64,000 nt of DNA from positions 53,525-117,524 of the forward strand of contig NZ_JAAOCA010000021.1 in assembly GCF_014694385.1 (NCBI RefSeq). The letters run 5' to 3'. Both the position numbers and the translations under genes were made by a program. Origin of the DNA: Pseudomonas typographi (GTDB lineage Bacteria > Pseudomonadota > Gammaproteobacteria > Pseudomonadales > Pseudomonadaceae). The notes below the pieces were generated by a model. It did not search any database. It saw only the letters and a program-made list of their open reading frames with translations, and was not told where the DNA came from. Shown here piece by piece: positions 25,875 through 33,753 of this stretch; positions within the stretch are counted from its first letter, which is position 1, and every line of letters begins with the position of its first letter.

Positions 25875-27355
25875 TGAGCAACAAAGTGCTGTTGGTAGAA
25901 GACGACCGGGCCCTGCGCGAAGCGCTGGCCGATACGCTGGCCTTGGCCGGCCACGATTACCGTGCGGTGAGCAATGCCGAGGCGGCGCTGCAGGCGGTGG
26001 CCAGCGAGCCCTTTAGCCTGGTGCTGAGCGATGTGAATATGCCCGGCATGGATGGGCACGGCTTGTTGGCTCGCCTGCGCGCCAGCCAGCCGCAACTGCC
26101 GGTGGTACTGATGACCGCCTACGGTGCGGTGCAGCGGGCGGTCGAGGCGATGCGCCAAGGGGCGGCCGATTATCTGGTTAAACCGTTCGAACCGGCAGCC
26201 TTGCTCGAAGTGGTGGCGCGCCACGGCCTGGGGCAATTGCCCAGCACCGCCGATGATGGCCCGATAGCCCAGGCGCCGGCCAGCCAGCGCCTGCTGGCGT
26301 TGGCCGCGCGGGTGGCCCGCAGCGACTCTACCGTGCTGATTTCCGGCGAGTCGGGCACGGGCAAGGAGGTGCTGGCCCGGTACATTCACCAGCAGTCGGT
26401 TCGGGCCTCGGCACCCTTTATCGCCATCAACTGTGCGGCGATCCCCGACAACATGTTGGAGGCTACGCTGTTCGGCCACGAAAAAGGCTCGTTCACCGGC
26501 GCCGTCGCCGCGTCGCCGGGCAAGTTCGAGCAGGCCAACGGCGGCACACTGCTGCTCGATGAAATTTCCGAAATGCCGCTGGCCCTGCAGGCTAAGCTGC
26601 TGCGCGTGCTGCAGGAGCGCGAAGTCGAGCGGGTTGGCGCCCGCCGCGCGATCAGCCTGGACATCCGGGTGTTGGCTACCACTAACCGGGACCTGCACGC
26701 AGAAGTGGCCGCCGGGCGTTTTCGTGAAGACCTTTATTACCGTTTATCGGTGTTCCCGCTAGCGTGGCAGCCACTGCGCGAACGGCGCGGCGACATTCTG
26801 CCGTTGGCTGAAAAATTGCTGGCCAAACACGCCGGCAAAATGAAACTAGGCCAAGTGCAACTCGACGAAAGCGCCCGCGCCTGCCTATTGGCCTATGCCT
26901 GGCCAGGCAACGTGCGCGAGCTGGACAACGCCATCCAACGCGCGTTGATCCTGCAACAAGGCGGGCGTATTCACGGTGATGACTTCTGCCTGGCGGGGGT
27001 ACCGGCCCCGCTGCTGAGTGTTGATTTATTGACGGGGCGGCCCTCCGCGGGGCGGCCCTCCGCCGCCCAGCCCTGCGCCGTATTCCTCCCAGCCCAGCCG
27101 TTCACCGGTCAGCCGTCGGAAGGGGCGAAACCCACACAAGGCGGTGAGGTCACCCCTAGTGACAGCGCTGAAGGCTTGGGCACCGACCTGCGCCGGCGCG
27201 AGTTCGAAGTGATCATCCACACCCTGCGCAGTGAGCGGGGGCGCCGCAAGGAGGCCGCCGAGCGGCTTGGCATTAGCCCACGCACCTTGCGCTACAAGTT
27301 GGCGCAGATGCGTGACGCGGGCATGGACGTAGATGCCCACCTGTTTGCCAGCTGA
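25874..27355 (+). CDS. fleR: Sigma-54-dependent flagellar response regulator FleR
   Basis: 493 aa from the ATG at 25874, overlapping the fleS stop by one base; a GTG at 25871 is an alternative. The receiver domain has Asp-53 (LSDVNMPGMDG). The AAA+ domain has Walker A GESGTGKEVL, the sigma-54 contact loop GSFTGA (the classic form is GAFTGA) and the GGTLLLDEISEM Walker B. A C-terminal Fis-type helix-turn-helix follows (RRKEAAERLGISPRTLRYKL). The linker before it contains an exact 15-bp tandem duplication (27034-27063) adding the GRPSA unit twice. With RpoN, FleR activates class III flagellar genes. Confidence 0.95.
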   Translation: MSNKVLLVEDDRALREALADTLALAGHDYRAVSNAEAALQAVASEPFSLVLSDVNMPGMDGHGLLARLRASQPQLPVVLMTAYGAVQRAVEAMRQGAADYLVKPFEPAALLEVVARHGLGQLPSTADDGPIAQAPASQRLLALAARVARSDSTVLISGESGTGKEVLARYIHQQSVRASAPFIAINCAAIPDNMLEATLFGHEKGSFTGAVAASPGKFEQANGGTLLLDEISEMPLALQAKLLRVLQEREVERVGARRAISLDIRVLATTNRDLHAEVAAGRFREDLYYRLSVFPLAWQPLRERRGDILPLAEKLLAKHAGKMKLGQVQLDESARACLLAYAWPGNVRELDNAIQRALILQQGGRIHGDDFCLAGVPAPLLSVDLLTGRPSAGRPSAAQPCAVFLPAQPFTGQPSEGAKPTQGGEVTPSDSAEGLGTDLRRREFEVIIHTLRSERGRRKEAAERLGISPRTLRYKLAQMRDAGMDVDAHLFAS

Positions 27356-27379
27356 AACACGTATCAGCTTCGTAGGCTT

Positions 27380-27395
27380 TGGCATCGCTCTTGCT
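27380..27395 (+). promoter_or_regulatory. Sigma-54 promoter for fliE operon
   Basis: TGGCATCGCTCTTGCT has GG and GC exactly 10 nt apart and matches the -24/-12 consensus at all key bases. It lies 61 nt upstream of fliE in the short fleR-fliE gap. It fits RpoN- and FleQ/FleR-driven fliEFGHIJ. Confidence 0.88.
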
Positions 27396-27455
27396 ACTTC
27401 ACTGGCAGCGAGCTGTTTAAGCGTCAATTTTCTGCAAGGCCGGGAGATCTATTGC

Positions 27456-27788
27456 ATGAGCCAGGGTATCGAATTCAACCGTTTGATGATGGACATGCGC
27501 GCCATGCAGATGGAGGCGATGGGCAGCACCCAAAGTGCCGCCGCTGCCAGCCAAACCGAGGGTGGCAGCAGCTTCGCTGACTTGCTCAGCGGTGCGGTGA
27601 ACAAGGTCAACGACACCCAGCAGGCGGCCGACCAATTGGCCAATGCCTTCGAAATCGGTACCCAGGGCGTGGACCTGACCGATGTGATGGTTTCGTCGCA
27701 AAAGGCCAGCGTTTCGTTCCAGGCGCTGACCCAGGTGCGTAATAAGCTGGTTCAGGCTTACCAAGACATCATGCAGATGCAGGTGTGA
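27456..27788 (+). CDS. fliE: Flagellar hook-basal body complex protein FliE
   Basis: 110 aa, the usual length. The Ser/Ala-rich N-terminal helix and the conserved C-terminal DLTDVMVSSQKASVSFQALTQVRNKLVQAYQDIMQMQV region identify FliE, the adaptor joining the MS ring to the proximal rod. It is exported by the flagellar type III system. The start is the ATG at 27456 after CGGGAG. fliF follows 14 nt later. Confidence 0.96.
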   Translation: MSQGIEFNRLMMDMRAMQMEAMGSTQSAAAASQTEGGSSFADLLSGAVNKVNDTQQAADQLANAFEIGTQGVDLTDVMVSSQKASVSFQALTQVRNKLVQAYQDIMQMQV

Positions 27789-27802
27789 GGGCGTTTTAGG
27801 TC

Positions 27803-29608
27803 ATGGCTGAAGCTACGGATAACCTCCCGGCCAAAGGCGCCGGCCTTGCAGGCAAGTCGCTGCCGGGCATGTCGTTTTTGGAAAATATCTCGAAGATGCC
27901 GGTGATGCGCCAAGTGGGCCTGCTGGTGGGCTTGGCTGCGAGCGTTGCCATAGGCTTCGCCGTGGTGCTGTGGTCACAGCAGCCCGACTACCGCCCGTTG
28001 GTCACCAGCTTGGCCGGCATGGACGCCAAACAGGTCACCGACACACTCAGCGCCGCCAATATTGCGTATACCATCGAGCCTAATTCGGGTGCGTTGCTGG
28101 TCAAGGCCGACGACATCGGCCGTGCGCGTTTGCAATTGGCCCAGGCCGGCGTGACCCAAAGCGACGGCAACGTTGGCTATGAAATCCTCGACAAGGACCA
28201 GGGCCTGGGCACCAGCCAGTTCATGGAAGCTGCCCGTTATCGTCGGGGCTTGGAAGGCGAGCTGGGCCGTACCATTTCCGCCCTTAATGGCGTGAAGGCC
28301 GCGCGGGTTCACCTGGCCATCCCGAAAAGCTCGGTATTCGTGCGCGACGACCGCAAACCCACCGCCTCGGTGCTGGTCGAAATGTACGGCGGCCGTACAC
28401 TTGACCCGGGCCAGGTGTCGGCAATCGTCAACCTGGTGGCCACCAGCGTGCCGGAGATGGACAAAACCGGCGTGACCGTGGTGGACCAAAAGGGCACCCT
28501 GCTGTCGGACCAAGCGGAGAACTCCGAGTTGTCCATGGCCGGTAAACAGTTCGATTACACCCGCCGCATGGAGTCGATGCTCAGCCAGCGCGTGCAAAGC
28601 ATTTTGCAACCGGTATTGGGTAGCGACCGCTTCAAGGCACAAGTGTCGGCCGATGTCGACTTCACCGCGGTGGAGTCCACCTCCGAGCAGTTCAACCCGG
28701 ACCAACCGGCGTTGCGCAGTGAGCAGTCAACCAACGAGCAGCGCTCCAGCGCGGGCAGTAACGGCGGTATTCCGGGTGCATTGAGCAACCAGCCACCCGG
28801 CCCGGCTTCGGCGCCGCAACGTACCGGCCAAGCCGCCGCGGCAAACCAACCGCAAGCGATCCCGGCGGGGCAGCCGCTGCTCGACGCCAACGGCCAGCAA
28901 ATCATGGACCCGGCCACCGGCCAACCGATGCTGGCGCCATTCCCGGCCGATAAGCGCCAACAGTCTACCCGTAACTATGAACTGGACCGGTCCATCAGCC
29001 ACACGCGCCAGCAGCAGGGCCGTTTGGCCCGCCTGTCGGTGGCCGTGGTGGTCGATGACCAGGCCAAGTTGGACCCGGCCAATGGCCAAGTCACTCACCA
29101 ACCCTGGAGCGCCGATGAGTTGGCGCGCTTTACCCGCTTGGTGCAGGATGCGGTGGGGTATGACGCCAGCCGCGGTGACAGCGTGACGGTGATCAACGCC
29201 CCGTTCAGCGCCGATCAAGGCGAAGTGCTGCAGGAACCATCGTTCTACCAGCAACCGTGGTTTTGGGATGTGGTCAAGCAAGTGCTGGGTGTGCTGTTTA
29301 TCCTGGTGCTGGTGTTCGGTGTGTTGCGCCCGGTGCTCAACAATATCACCGGCGGCGGCAAGGCCAAGCAGTTGGCCCTGGCCGAAGGCGAGGGCATCGC
29401 CGGCGCCGGCGGCATGGGCGGTATCGGCAGCGGTTTCGAAGGGGGGCTGGCCGATGACCGCGTTAGCCTGGGTGGGCCGCAGAGCATTCTGTTGCCCAGC
29501 CCGAGCGAGGGCTACGACGCGCAGTTGAACGCAATCAAAAGCTTGGTGGCCGAAGACCCGGGCCGTGTCGCGCAGGTCGTGAGAGAGTGGATCAACGCAG
29601 ATGAGTGA
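27803..29608 (+). CDS. fliF: Flagellar M-ring protein FliF
   Basis: 601 aa. Transmembrane segments lie at about residues 35-55 (VGLLVGLAASVAIGFAVVLW) and 490-515 (VVKQVLGVLFILVLVFGVL). The periplasmic part has ring-building motifs (RYRRGLEGELGRTISALNGVKAARVHLAIPK) and a Pro/Gln-rich insertion (residues 310-385). The cytoplasmic tail ends in the FliG-binding segment (DPGRVAQVVREWINADE). It forms the MS ring in the inner membrane. The stop overlaps fliG by 8 nt. Confidence 0.97.
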   Translation: MAEATDNLPAKGAGLAGKSLPGMSFLENISKMPVMRQVGLLVGLAASVAIGFAVVLWSQQPDYRPLVTSLAGMDAKQVTDTLSAANIAYTIEPNSGALLVKADDIGRARLQLAQAGVTQSDGNVGYEILDKDQGLGTSQFMEAARYRRGLEGELGRTISALNGVKAARVHLAIPKSSVFVRDDRKPTASVLVEMYGGRTLDPGQVSAIVNLVATSVPEMDKTGVTVVDQKGTLLSDQAENSELSMAGKQFDYTRRMESMLSQRVQSILQPVLGSDRFKAQVSADVDFTAVESTSEQFNPDQPALRSEQSTNEQRSSAGSNGGIPGALSNQPPGPASAPQRTGQAAAANQPQAIPAGQPLLDANGQQIMDPATGQPMLAPFPADKRQQSTRNYELDRSISHTRQQQGRLARLSVAVVVDDQAKLDPANGQVTHQPWSADELARFTRLVQDAVGYDASRGDSVTVINAPFSADQGEVLQEPSFYQQPWFWDVVKQVLGVLFILVLVFGVLRPVLNNITGGGKAKQLALAEGEGIAGAGGMGGIGSGFEGGLADDRVSLGGPQSILLPSPSEGYDAQLNAIKSLVAEDPGRVAQVVREWINADE

Positions 29609-30623
29609 TAACCGTGCACTGGCCGCCCCTAAGCTGACCAAGGTCGATAAGGCGGCGATCCTGCTGTTATCGTTGGGTGAAACCGACGCTGCCCAGGTGC
29701 TGCGGCACATGGGCCCAAAAGAAGTACAGCGGGTGGGTGTGGCGATGGCGCAAATGCGCAATATCCACCGCGAGCAGGTCGAGCAGGTGATGAGCGAGTT
29801 CGTCTCCACCGTGGGCGACCAGACCAGCCTGGGGGTGGGCTCGGACGGCTACATCCGGAAAATGCTCACCCAGGCGTTGGGCGAAGACAAAGCCAATGGC
29901 TTGATCGACCGTATCCTGCTCGGTGGCAACACCAGCGGCCTGGACAGCCTCAAATGGATGGAGCCGCGCGCCGTGGCCGACGTGATCCGCTACGAGCACC
30001 CGCAAATCCAGGCGATCGTGGTCGCCTACCTTGACCCAGACCAAGCCGGCGAAGTGCTCGGCCACTTCGACCATAAGGTGCGCCTGGACATTATCCTGCG
30101 CGTATCGTCGCTCAATACCGTGCAACCGGCTGCGCTCAAGGAGCTCAATACCATCCTCGAGAAGCAGTTCGCCGGTAACTCGACCTCCGCGCGCACCAGC
30201 CTGGGCGGTATCAAGCGCGCCGCCGATATCATGAACTTCCTCGACAGCTCTGTTGAGGGCCAACTCATGGATTCTATCCGCGAAATCGACCATGACCTGT
30301 CTGGGCAAATCGAAGACCTGATGTTCGTGTTCAACAACCTCAAGGATGTGGACGACCGCGGCATCCAGGCACTGCTGCGCGAGGTGTCTTCCGACGTGCT
30401 GGTGGTGGCGCTCAAGGGCGCCGACGACGGCGTGCGCGAAAAAATCTTCAAGAACATGTCCAAGCGGGCCTCGGAACTGTTACGCGACGACCTGGAGGCC
30501 AAGGGGCCGGTACGTGTCAGCGAGGTGGAAACCGCGCAGAAGGAAATCCTCACCATTGCCCGGCGCATGGCCGAAGCCGGCGAAATCGTGCTGGGTGGCA
30601 AGGGCGGCGAAGAGATGATCTGA
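29601..30623 (+). CDS. fliG: Flagellar motor switch protein FliG
   Basis: 340 aa. The N-terminal FliF-binding domain (LTKVDKAAILLLSLGETDAAQVLRHM), the middle EHPQ motif in RYEHPQIQAIVVAYLDPDQAG, and the C-terminal torque domain with its charged helix (RGIQALLREVSSDVLVVALKGADDGVREKIFKNMSKRA) are all present. The start overlaps fliF. A 151-nt spacer before fliH, containing tandem repeats, is unusual for this operon. Confidence 0.97.
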   Translation: MSDNRALAAPKLTKVDKAAILLLSLGETDAAQVLRHMGPKEVQRVGVAMAQMRNIHREQVEQVMSEFVSTVGDQTSLGVGSDGYIRKMLTQALGEDKANGLIDRILLGGNTSGLDSLKWMEPRAVADVIRYEHPQIQAIVVAYLDPDQAGEVLGHFDHKVRLDIILRVSSLNTVQPAALKELNTILEKQFAGNSTSARTSLGGIKRAADIMNFLDSSVEGQLMDSIREIDHDLSGQIEDLMFVFNNLKDVDDRGIQALLREVSSDVLVVALKGADDGVREKIFKNMSKRASELLRDDLEAKGPVRVSEVETAQKEILTIARRMAEAGEIVLGGKGGEEMI

Positions 30624-30691
30624 TTCGGTGTACCCTTGTTAAACATTCAACCCGGCGTGGGCCGCTCGCTCCTGAAGGTAGCCCGCGTTGT

Positions 30692-30739
30692 GCCAGCCAA
30701 ATGGCCAGCCAAATAGCGAGCCAGACGGCGAGCCAGACG
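30692..30739. repeat. Four 12-bp tandem repeats in the fliG-fliH spacer
   Basis: Two copies of a GCCAGCCAAAT(G/A) unit (30692-30715) are followed by two exact copies of GCGAGCCAGACG (30716-30739). The array lies inside a 151-nt gap (30624-30774) that holds no complete gene. In the fliH frame it would read QPNGQPNSEPDGEPDG but is cut off from fliH by a TAA. It may be a slippage-expanded leader or a decayed N-terminal extension. Confidence 0.8.
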
Positions 30740-30774
30740 GCGTGCACGAATAACGTGCCGAAACGGAAAACCGA

Positions 30775-31536
30775 ATGAGCCAAGCGAGCCATACACTGCC
30801 CAGCGATTTGATCCGTGCCCGCGACCTCGAGGGTGTGGACGTTTGGCGGCTGCCCAGCTTCGACCCCGCCCTGCCGGAGCCGGCCCCCGAACCGCTCGCC
30901 GAGCCTGAAATCGAGGAGGTGCCGCTCGAAGAAGTGCAACCCTTGACCCTCGAGGACGTCGAGGCGATACGCCAGCAAGCGTACAACGAAGGCTTCACGC
31001 AGGGTGAACGCGACGGTTTTCACAGTGCTCAGCTCAAGGTGCGCCAAGAGGCCGAGGTGGCGCTGAAGGCGCGGCTCGAAACCCTCGAAACGTTGATGGG
31101 GCAGTTGATGGCGCCGATTGCCGAGCAAGACAACGAGATCGAGCGCAGCTTGGTCGAGTTGGTGGGCCATGTGGCGCGTGAAGTGGTGCAGCGCGAGCTG
31201 AAGATGGAGTCGGTTCAGATCGAACGCGTGCTGCATGAGGCCCTGAAGCTACTGCCCATGGGGGCGGGTAACATCCGGATTTTCGTCAACCCGCAAGATT
31301 TCGAACAAATAAAGGCGCTGCGTGAGCGCCATGAAGAGACCTGGCGCATTCTCGAAGACCCAGCCCTGCTGCCGGGCGGCTGCCGGGTAGAAACCGAACA
31401 CAGCCGCATCGATGGCACCGTTGAGACGCGCATCACCCAGGCGCTGGGGCTGCTGTTCGACCAACTGCACGAACAGGGCCTGAACCCGGCCGCGGCGGAC
31501 CTTCACTTGGAACTGGGCAGCGCCGATGCGCCTTGA
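30775..31536 (+). CDS. fliH: Flagellar assembly protein FliH
   Basis: 253 aa. The N-terminal SDLIRARDLEGVDVWRLPSFDP is the typical Pseudomonas FliH start. A Pro/Glu-rich stretch (37-60) and the QAYNEGFTQGERDGF helix follow, then a long coiled coil and a C-terminal ATPase-binding domain (IRIFVNPQDFEQIKAL, EDPALLPGGCRVET). It is the negative regulator and stator of the export ATPase FliI. fliI starts within its last 11 nt. Confidence 0.93.
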   Translation: MSQASHTLPSDLIRARDLEGVDVWRLPSFDPALPEPAPEPLAEPEIEEVPLEEVQPLTLEDVEAIRQQAYNEGFTQGERDGFHSAQLKVRQEAEVALKARLETLETLMGQLMAPIAEQDNEIERSLVELVGHVAREVVQRELKMESVQIERVLHEALKLLPMGAGNIRIFVNPQDFEQIKALRERHEETWRILEDPALLPGGCRVETEHSRIDGTVETRITQALGLLFDQLHEQGLNPAAADLHLELGSADAP

Positions 31537-32887
31537 GCGCACCAGTTTCGGCAAGCGCCTGGGCACCTACGCCCCAGCCATTGCCCTGCCGCGCCAACCG
31601 GTGGTCGAGGGCCGCCTATTGCGTATGGTGGGCTTGACCTTGGAAGCCGAGGGCCTGCGCGCAGCCATGGGCACCCGCTGCCTGGTAATCAACGACGACA
31701 GCTATCACCCCTCCCAAGTGGAGGCCGAAGTGATGGGGTTTTCCGGCAGCAAGGTGTTCCTCATGCCGGTCGGCAGCCTGGCGGGCATCGCCCCCGGCGC
31801 GCGGGTGGTACCGCTGGCGGACACCGGCCGCCTACCCATGGGCATGAGCATGCTCGGGCGCATCCTCGATGGCGCTGGGCGTGCATTGGACGGCAAGGGT
31901 GGGATGAAGGCCGAAGACTGGGTGCCGCTGGATGGCCCGACCATCAACCCGCTCAACCGCGACCCGATCAGCCAGCCGTTGAACGTGGGCATCCGCAGTA
32001 TCAATGGCTTGCTCACGGTGGGCCGTGGCCAGCGCTTGGGCTTGTTCGCCGGTACGGGTGTGGGCAAAAGCGTATTGCTGGGCATGATGACGCGCTTCAC
32101 CGAGGCGGAGATCATCGTGGTGGGGCTGATCGGCGAACGTGGCCGCGAGGTGAAGGAGTTCATCGAGCATATCCTCGGCCCGGAGGGGCTCAAACGTTCG
32201 GTGGTGGTGGCTTCGCCCGCTGACGATGCACCGCTGATGCGGCTGCGCGCTGCGATGTATTGCACACGCATCGCCGAATACTTTCGCGACAAAGGCAAGA
32301 ACGTGCTGCTGCTGATGGATTCGCTTACCCGCTATGCCCAAGCGCAGCGGGAAATCGCCCTGGCCATCGGCGAGCCGCCTGCGACCAAAGGCTACCCGCC
32401 GTCGGTATTCGCCAAGCTGCCCAAGCTGGTGGAGCGCGCGGGTAACGGTGAGGCCGGCGGCGGTTCGATCACGGCGTTCTATACGGTGTTGTCCGAAGGT
32501 GACGACCAGCAAGACCCTATCGCCGACGCCGCGCGTGGGGTACTTGATGGCCATATCGTGTTATCGCGCCGGCTGGCGGAAGAGGGGCACTACCCGGCCA
32601 TCGATATCGAGGCATCGATCAGCCGGGTAATGCCAGCGGTGGTCAGCCCGCAGCACTTGAGCCAAGCACAGCAGTTCAAGCAACTGTGGTCGCGCTACCA
32701 GCAAAGCCGCGACCTGATCAGCGTGGGTGCCTATGTAGCCGGTGGCGATCGGGATACGGACCTTGCCATCACCCTGCACCCTAAATTGGTCCATTTTTTG
32801 CGCCAGGGCCTGACCGAAACCGACAACCTGGCGGAAAGCGAGGCGCGTTTGGCGACGATCTTCAAGCCCGCGGTGGCCCCGGGGTAA
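31526..32887 (+). CDS. fliI: Flagellum-specific ATP synthase FliI
   Basis: 453 aa. F1-ATPase-like, with Walker A FAGTGVGKSVLLG, the GLIGERGREVKEF segment and Walker B region NVLLLMDSLTRYAQAQREIALAIGEPP. It energises substrate unfolding and release at the flagellar export gate. Overlap with fliH and only 6 nt to fliJ indicate one transcription and assembly unit. Confidence 0.97.
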   Translation: MRLERTSFGKRLGTYAPAIALPRQPVVEGRLLRMVGLTLEAEGLRAAMGTRCLVINDDSYHPSQVEAEVMGFSGSKVFLMPVGSLAGIAPGARVVPLADTGRLPMGMSMLGRILDGAGRALDGKGGMKAEDWVPLDGPTINPLNRDPISQPLNVGIRSINGLLTVGRGQRLGLFAGTGVGKSVLLGMMTRFTEAEIIVVGLIGERGREVKEFIEHILGPEGLKRSVVVASPADDAPLMRLRAAMYCTRIAEYFRDKGKNVLLLMDSLTRYAQAQREIALAIGEPPATKGYPPSVFAKLPKLVERAGNGEAGGGSITAFYTVLSEGDDQQDPIADAARGVLDGHIVLSRRLAEEGHYPAIDIEASISRVMPAVVSPQHLSQAQQFKQLWSRYQQSRDLISVGAYVAGGDRDTDLAITLHPKLVHFLRQGLTETDNLAESEARLATIFKPAVAPG

Positions 32888-32893
32888 GCGACC

Positions 32894-33343
32894 ATGGCAG
32901 CGAGCAGAGCCGCGCGCCTGGCGCCGGTGATAGAAATGGCGGAAAAAGTCGAGCGCAACGCCGCCCAGCGCCTCGGGCACTTGCAGGGCCAGTTGCAAAT
33001 CGCCCAGGGCAAGTTGCAGGAATTGGAGCAGTTTCGCGCCAACTACCAAGAGCAGTGGATCAAGAACGGCACCCAAGGGGTGTCTGGCCAATGGCTGCTC
33101 AACTACCAACGCTTTCTCACCCAATTGGAAACCGCTGTGGGCCAACAGCGGCGCAGCTTGGCCTGGCACGAAAACAACCTTGATAGTGCGCGTAAAACCT
33201 GGCAAGACGCCTATGCTCGCGCCTGCGGGCTGCGCAAACTGGTTGAACGCTATATGGCCGAAGCGCGCCGCCTCGAAGATAAACGCGAGCAGCGCTTGCT
33301 CGATGAACTTTCTCAGCGCTTGCCGCGGTCTGATGGGTACTGA
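32894..33343 (+). CDS. fliJ: Flagellar export chaperone FliJ
   Basis: 149 aa, nearly entirely a helical coiled coil (VIEMAEKVERNAAQRLGHLQGQLQIAQGKLQELEQF) with the C-terminal RLEDKREQRLLDELSQRL. FliJ is the central stalk of the FliI hexamer and activates the export gate. Sequence conservation in the family is low, so the call rests on position after fliI plus length and composition. Confidence 0.92.
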   Translation: MAASRAARLAPVIEMAEKVERNAAQRLGHLQGQLQIAQGKLQELEQFRANYQEQWIKNGTQGVSGQWLLNYQRFLTQLETAVGQQRRSLAWHENNLDSARKTWQDAYARACGLRKLVERYMAEARRLEDKREQRLLDELSQRLPRSDGY

Positions 33344-33381
33344 GCCGAAAAAGCATGAGGGCACGTTGCCCGCTTTTCGCC
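33344..33381 (+). terminator. Stem-loop in the fliJ-hsbA gap (attenuator or weak terminator)
   Basis: GCCGAAAAAGC (33344-33354) pairs imperfectly with GCTTTTCGCC (33372-33381), with GGGCA/TGCCC inside. The U-rich part is within the stem, so it is not a standard terminator. It may modulate read-through into the hsb genes. Confidence 0.35.
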
Positions 33382-33429
33382 TTGGTGCTAAATATTTCCC
33401 GCAGCTGCCACTTAAAAAAGGATGCTTCC

Positions 33430-33753
33430 ATGGCTGTTACTTCTGAAGTTTCCCAGGATGGGACGGTACTCGTCATCACCATCACCGGGCGCTTCGACTT
33501 TGGCGCTCACCAAGACTTTCGCAACGCCTACGAACGCGTGAATGCAAAGCCCGAGCGTTATGAGGTCAACCTGGGCGAGGCGACCTACCTGGACAGTTCT
33601 GCCCTGGGTATGCTGCTGTTGCTGCGCGACCATGCCGGCGGCGAATCTGCCAAGGTCAAGCTGACGAACAGCAGCGCGGATGTTGGCAAGATCCTCGCCA
33701 TATCAAACTTTGACAAATTGTTCGAAATCGAAAAGCCAGGGCACAATGGCTAA
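33430..33753 (+). CDS. hsbA: STAS-domain anti-sigma factor antagonist HsbA
   Basis: 107 aa, a single STAS domain (VLVITITGRFDFGAHQDFRNAY). The phosphorylation-site loop is TYLDSSALGMLLLLRDH, with the key Ser at about 56. In P. aeruginosa HsbA is phosphorylated and dephosphorylated by HsbR and switches partners between the anti-sigma factor FlgM and the diguanylate cyclase HsbD, steering motility versus biofilm. The stop overlaps hsbR by 8 nt. The location between fliJ and fliK is conserved in Pseudomonas. Confidence 0.92.
   Translation: MAVTSEVSQDGTVLVITITGRFDFGAHQDFRNAYERVNAKPERYEVNLGEATYLDSSALGMLLLLRDHAGGESAKVKLTNSSADVGKILAISNFDKLFEIEKPGHNG

Noticed and set aside
30692..30739. Tandem repeats considered as a CRISPR array
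   Set aside because: Units are 12 bp with no spacers and no cas genes nearby.
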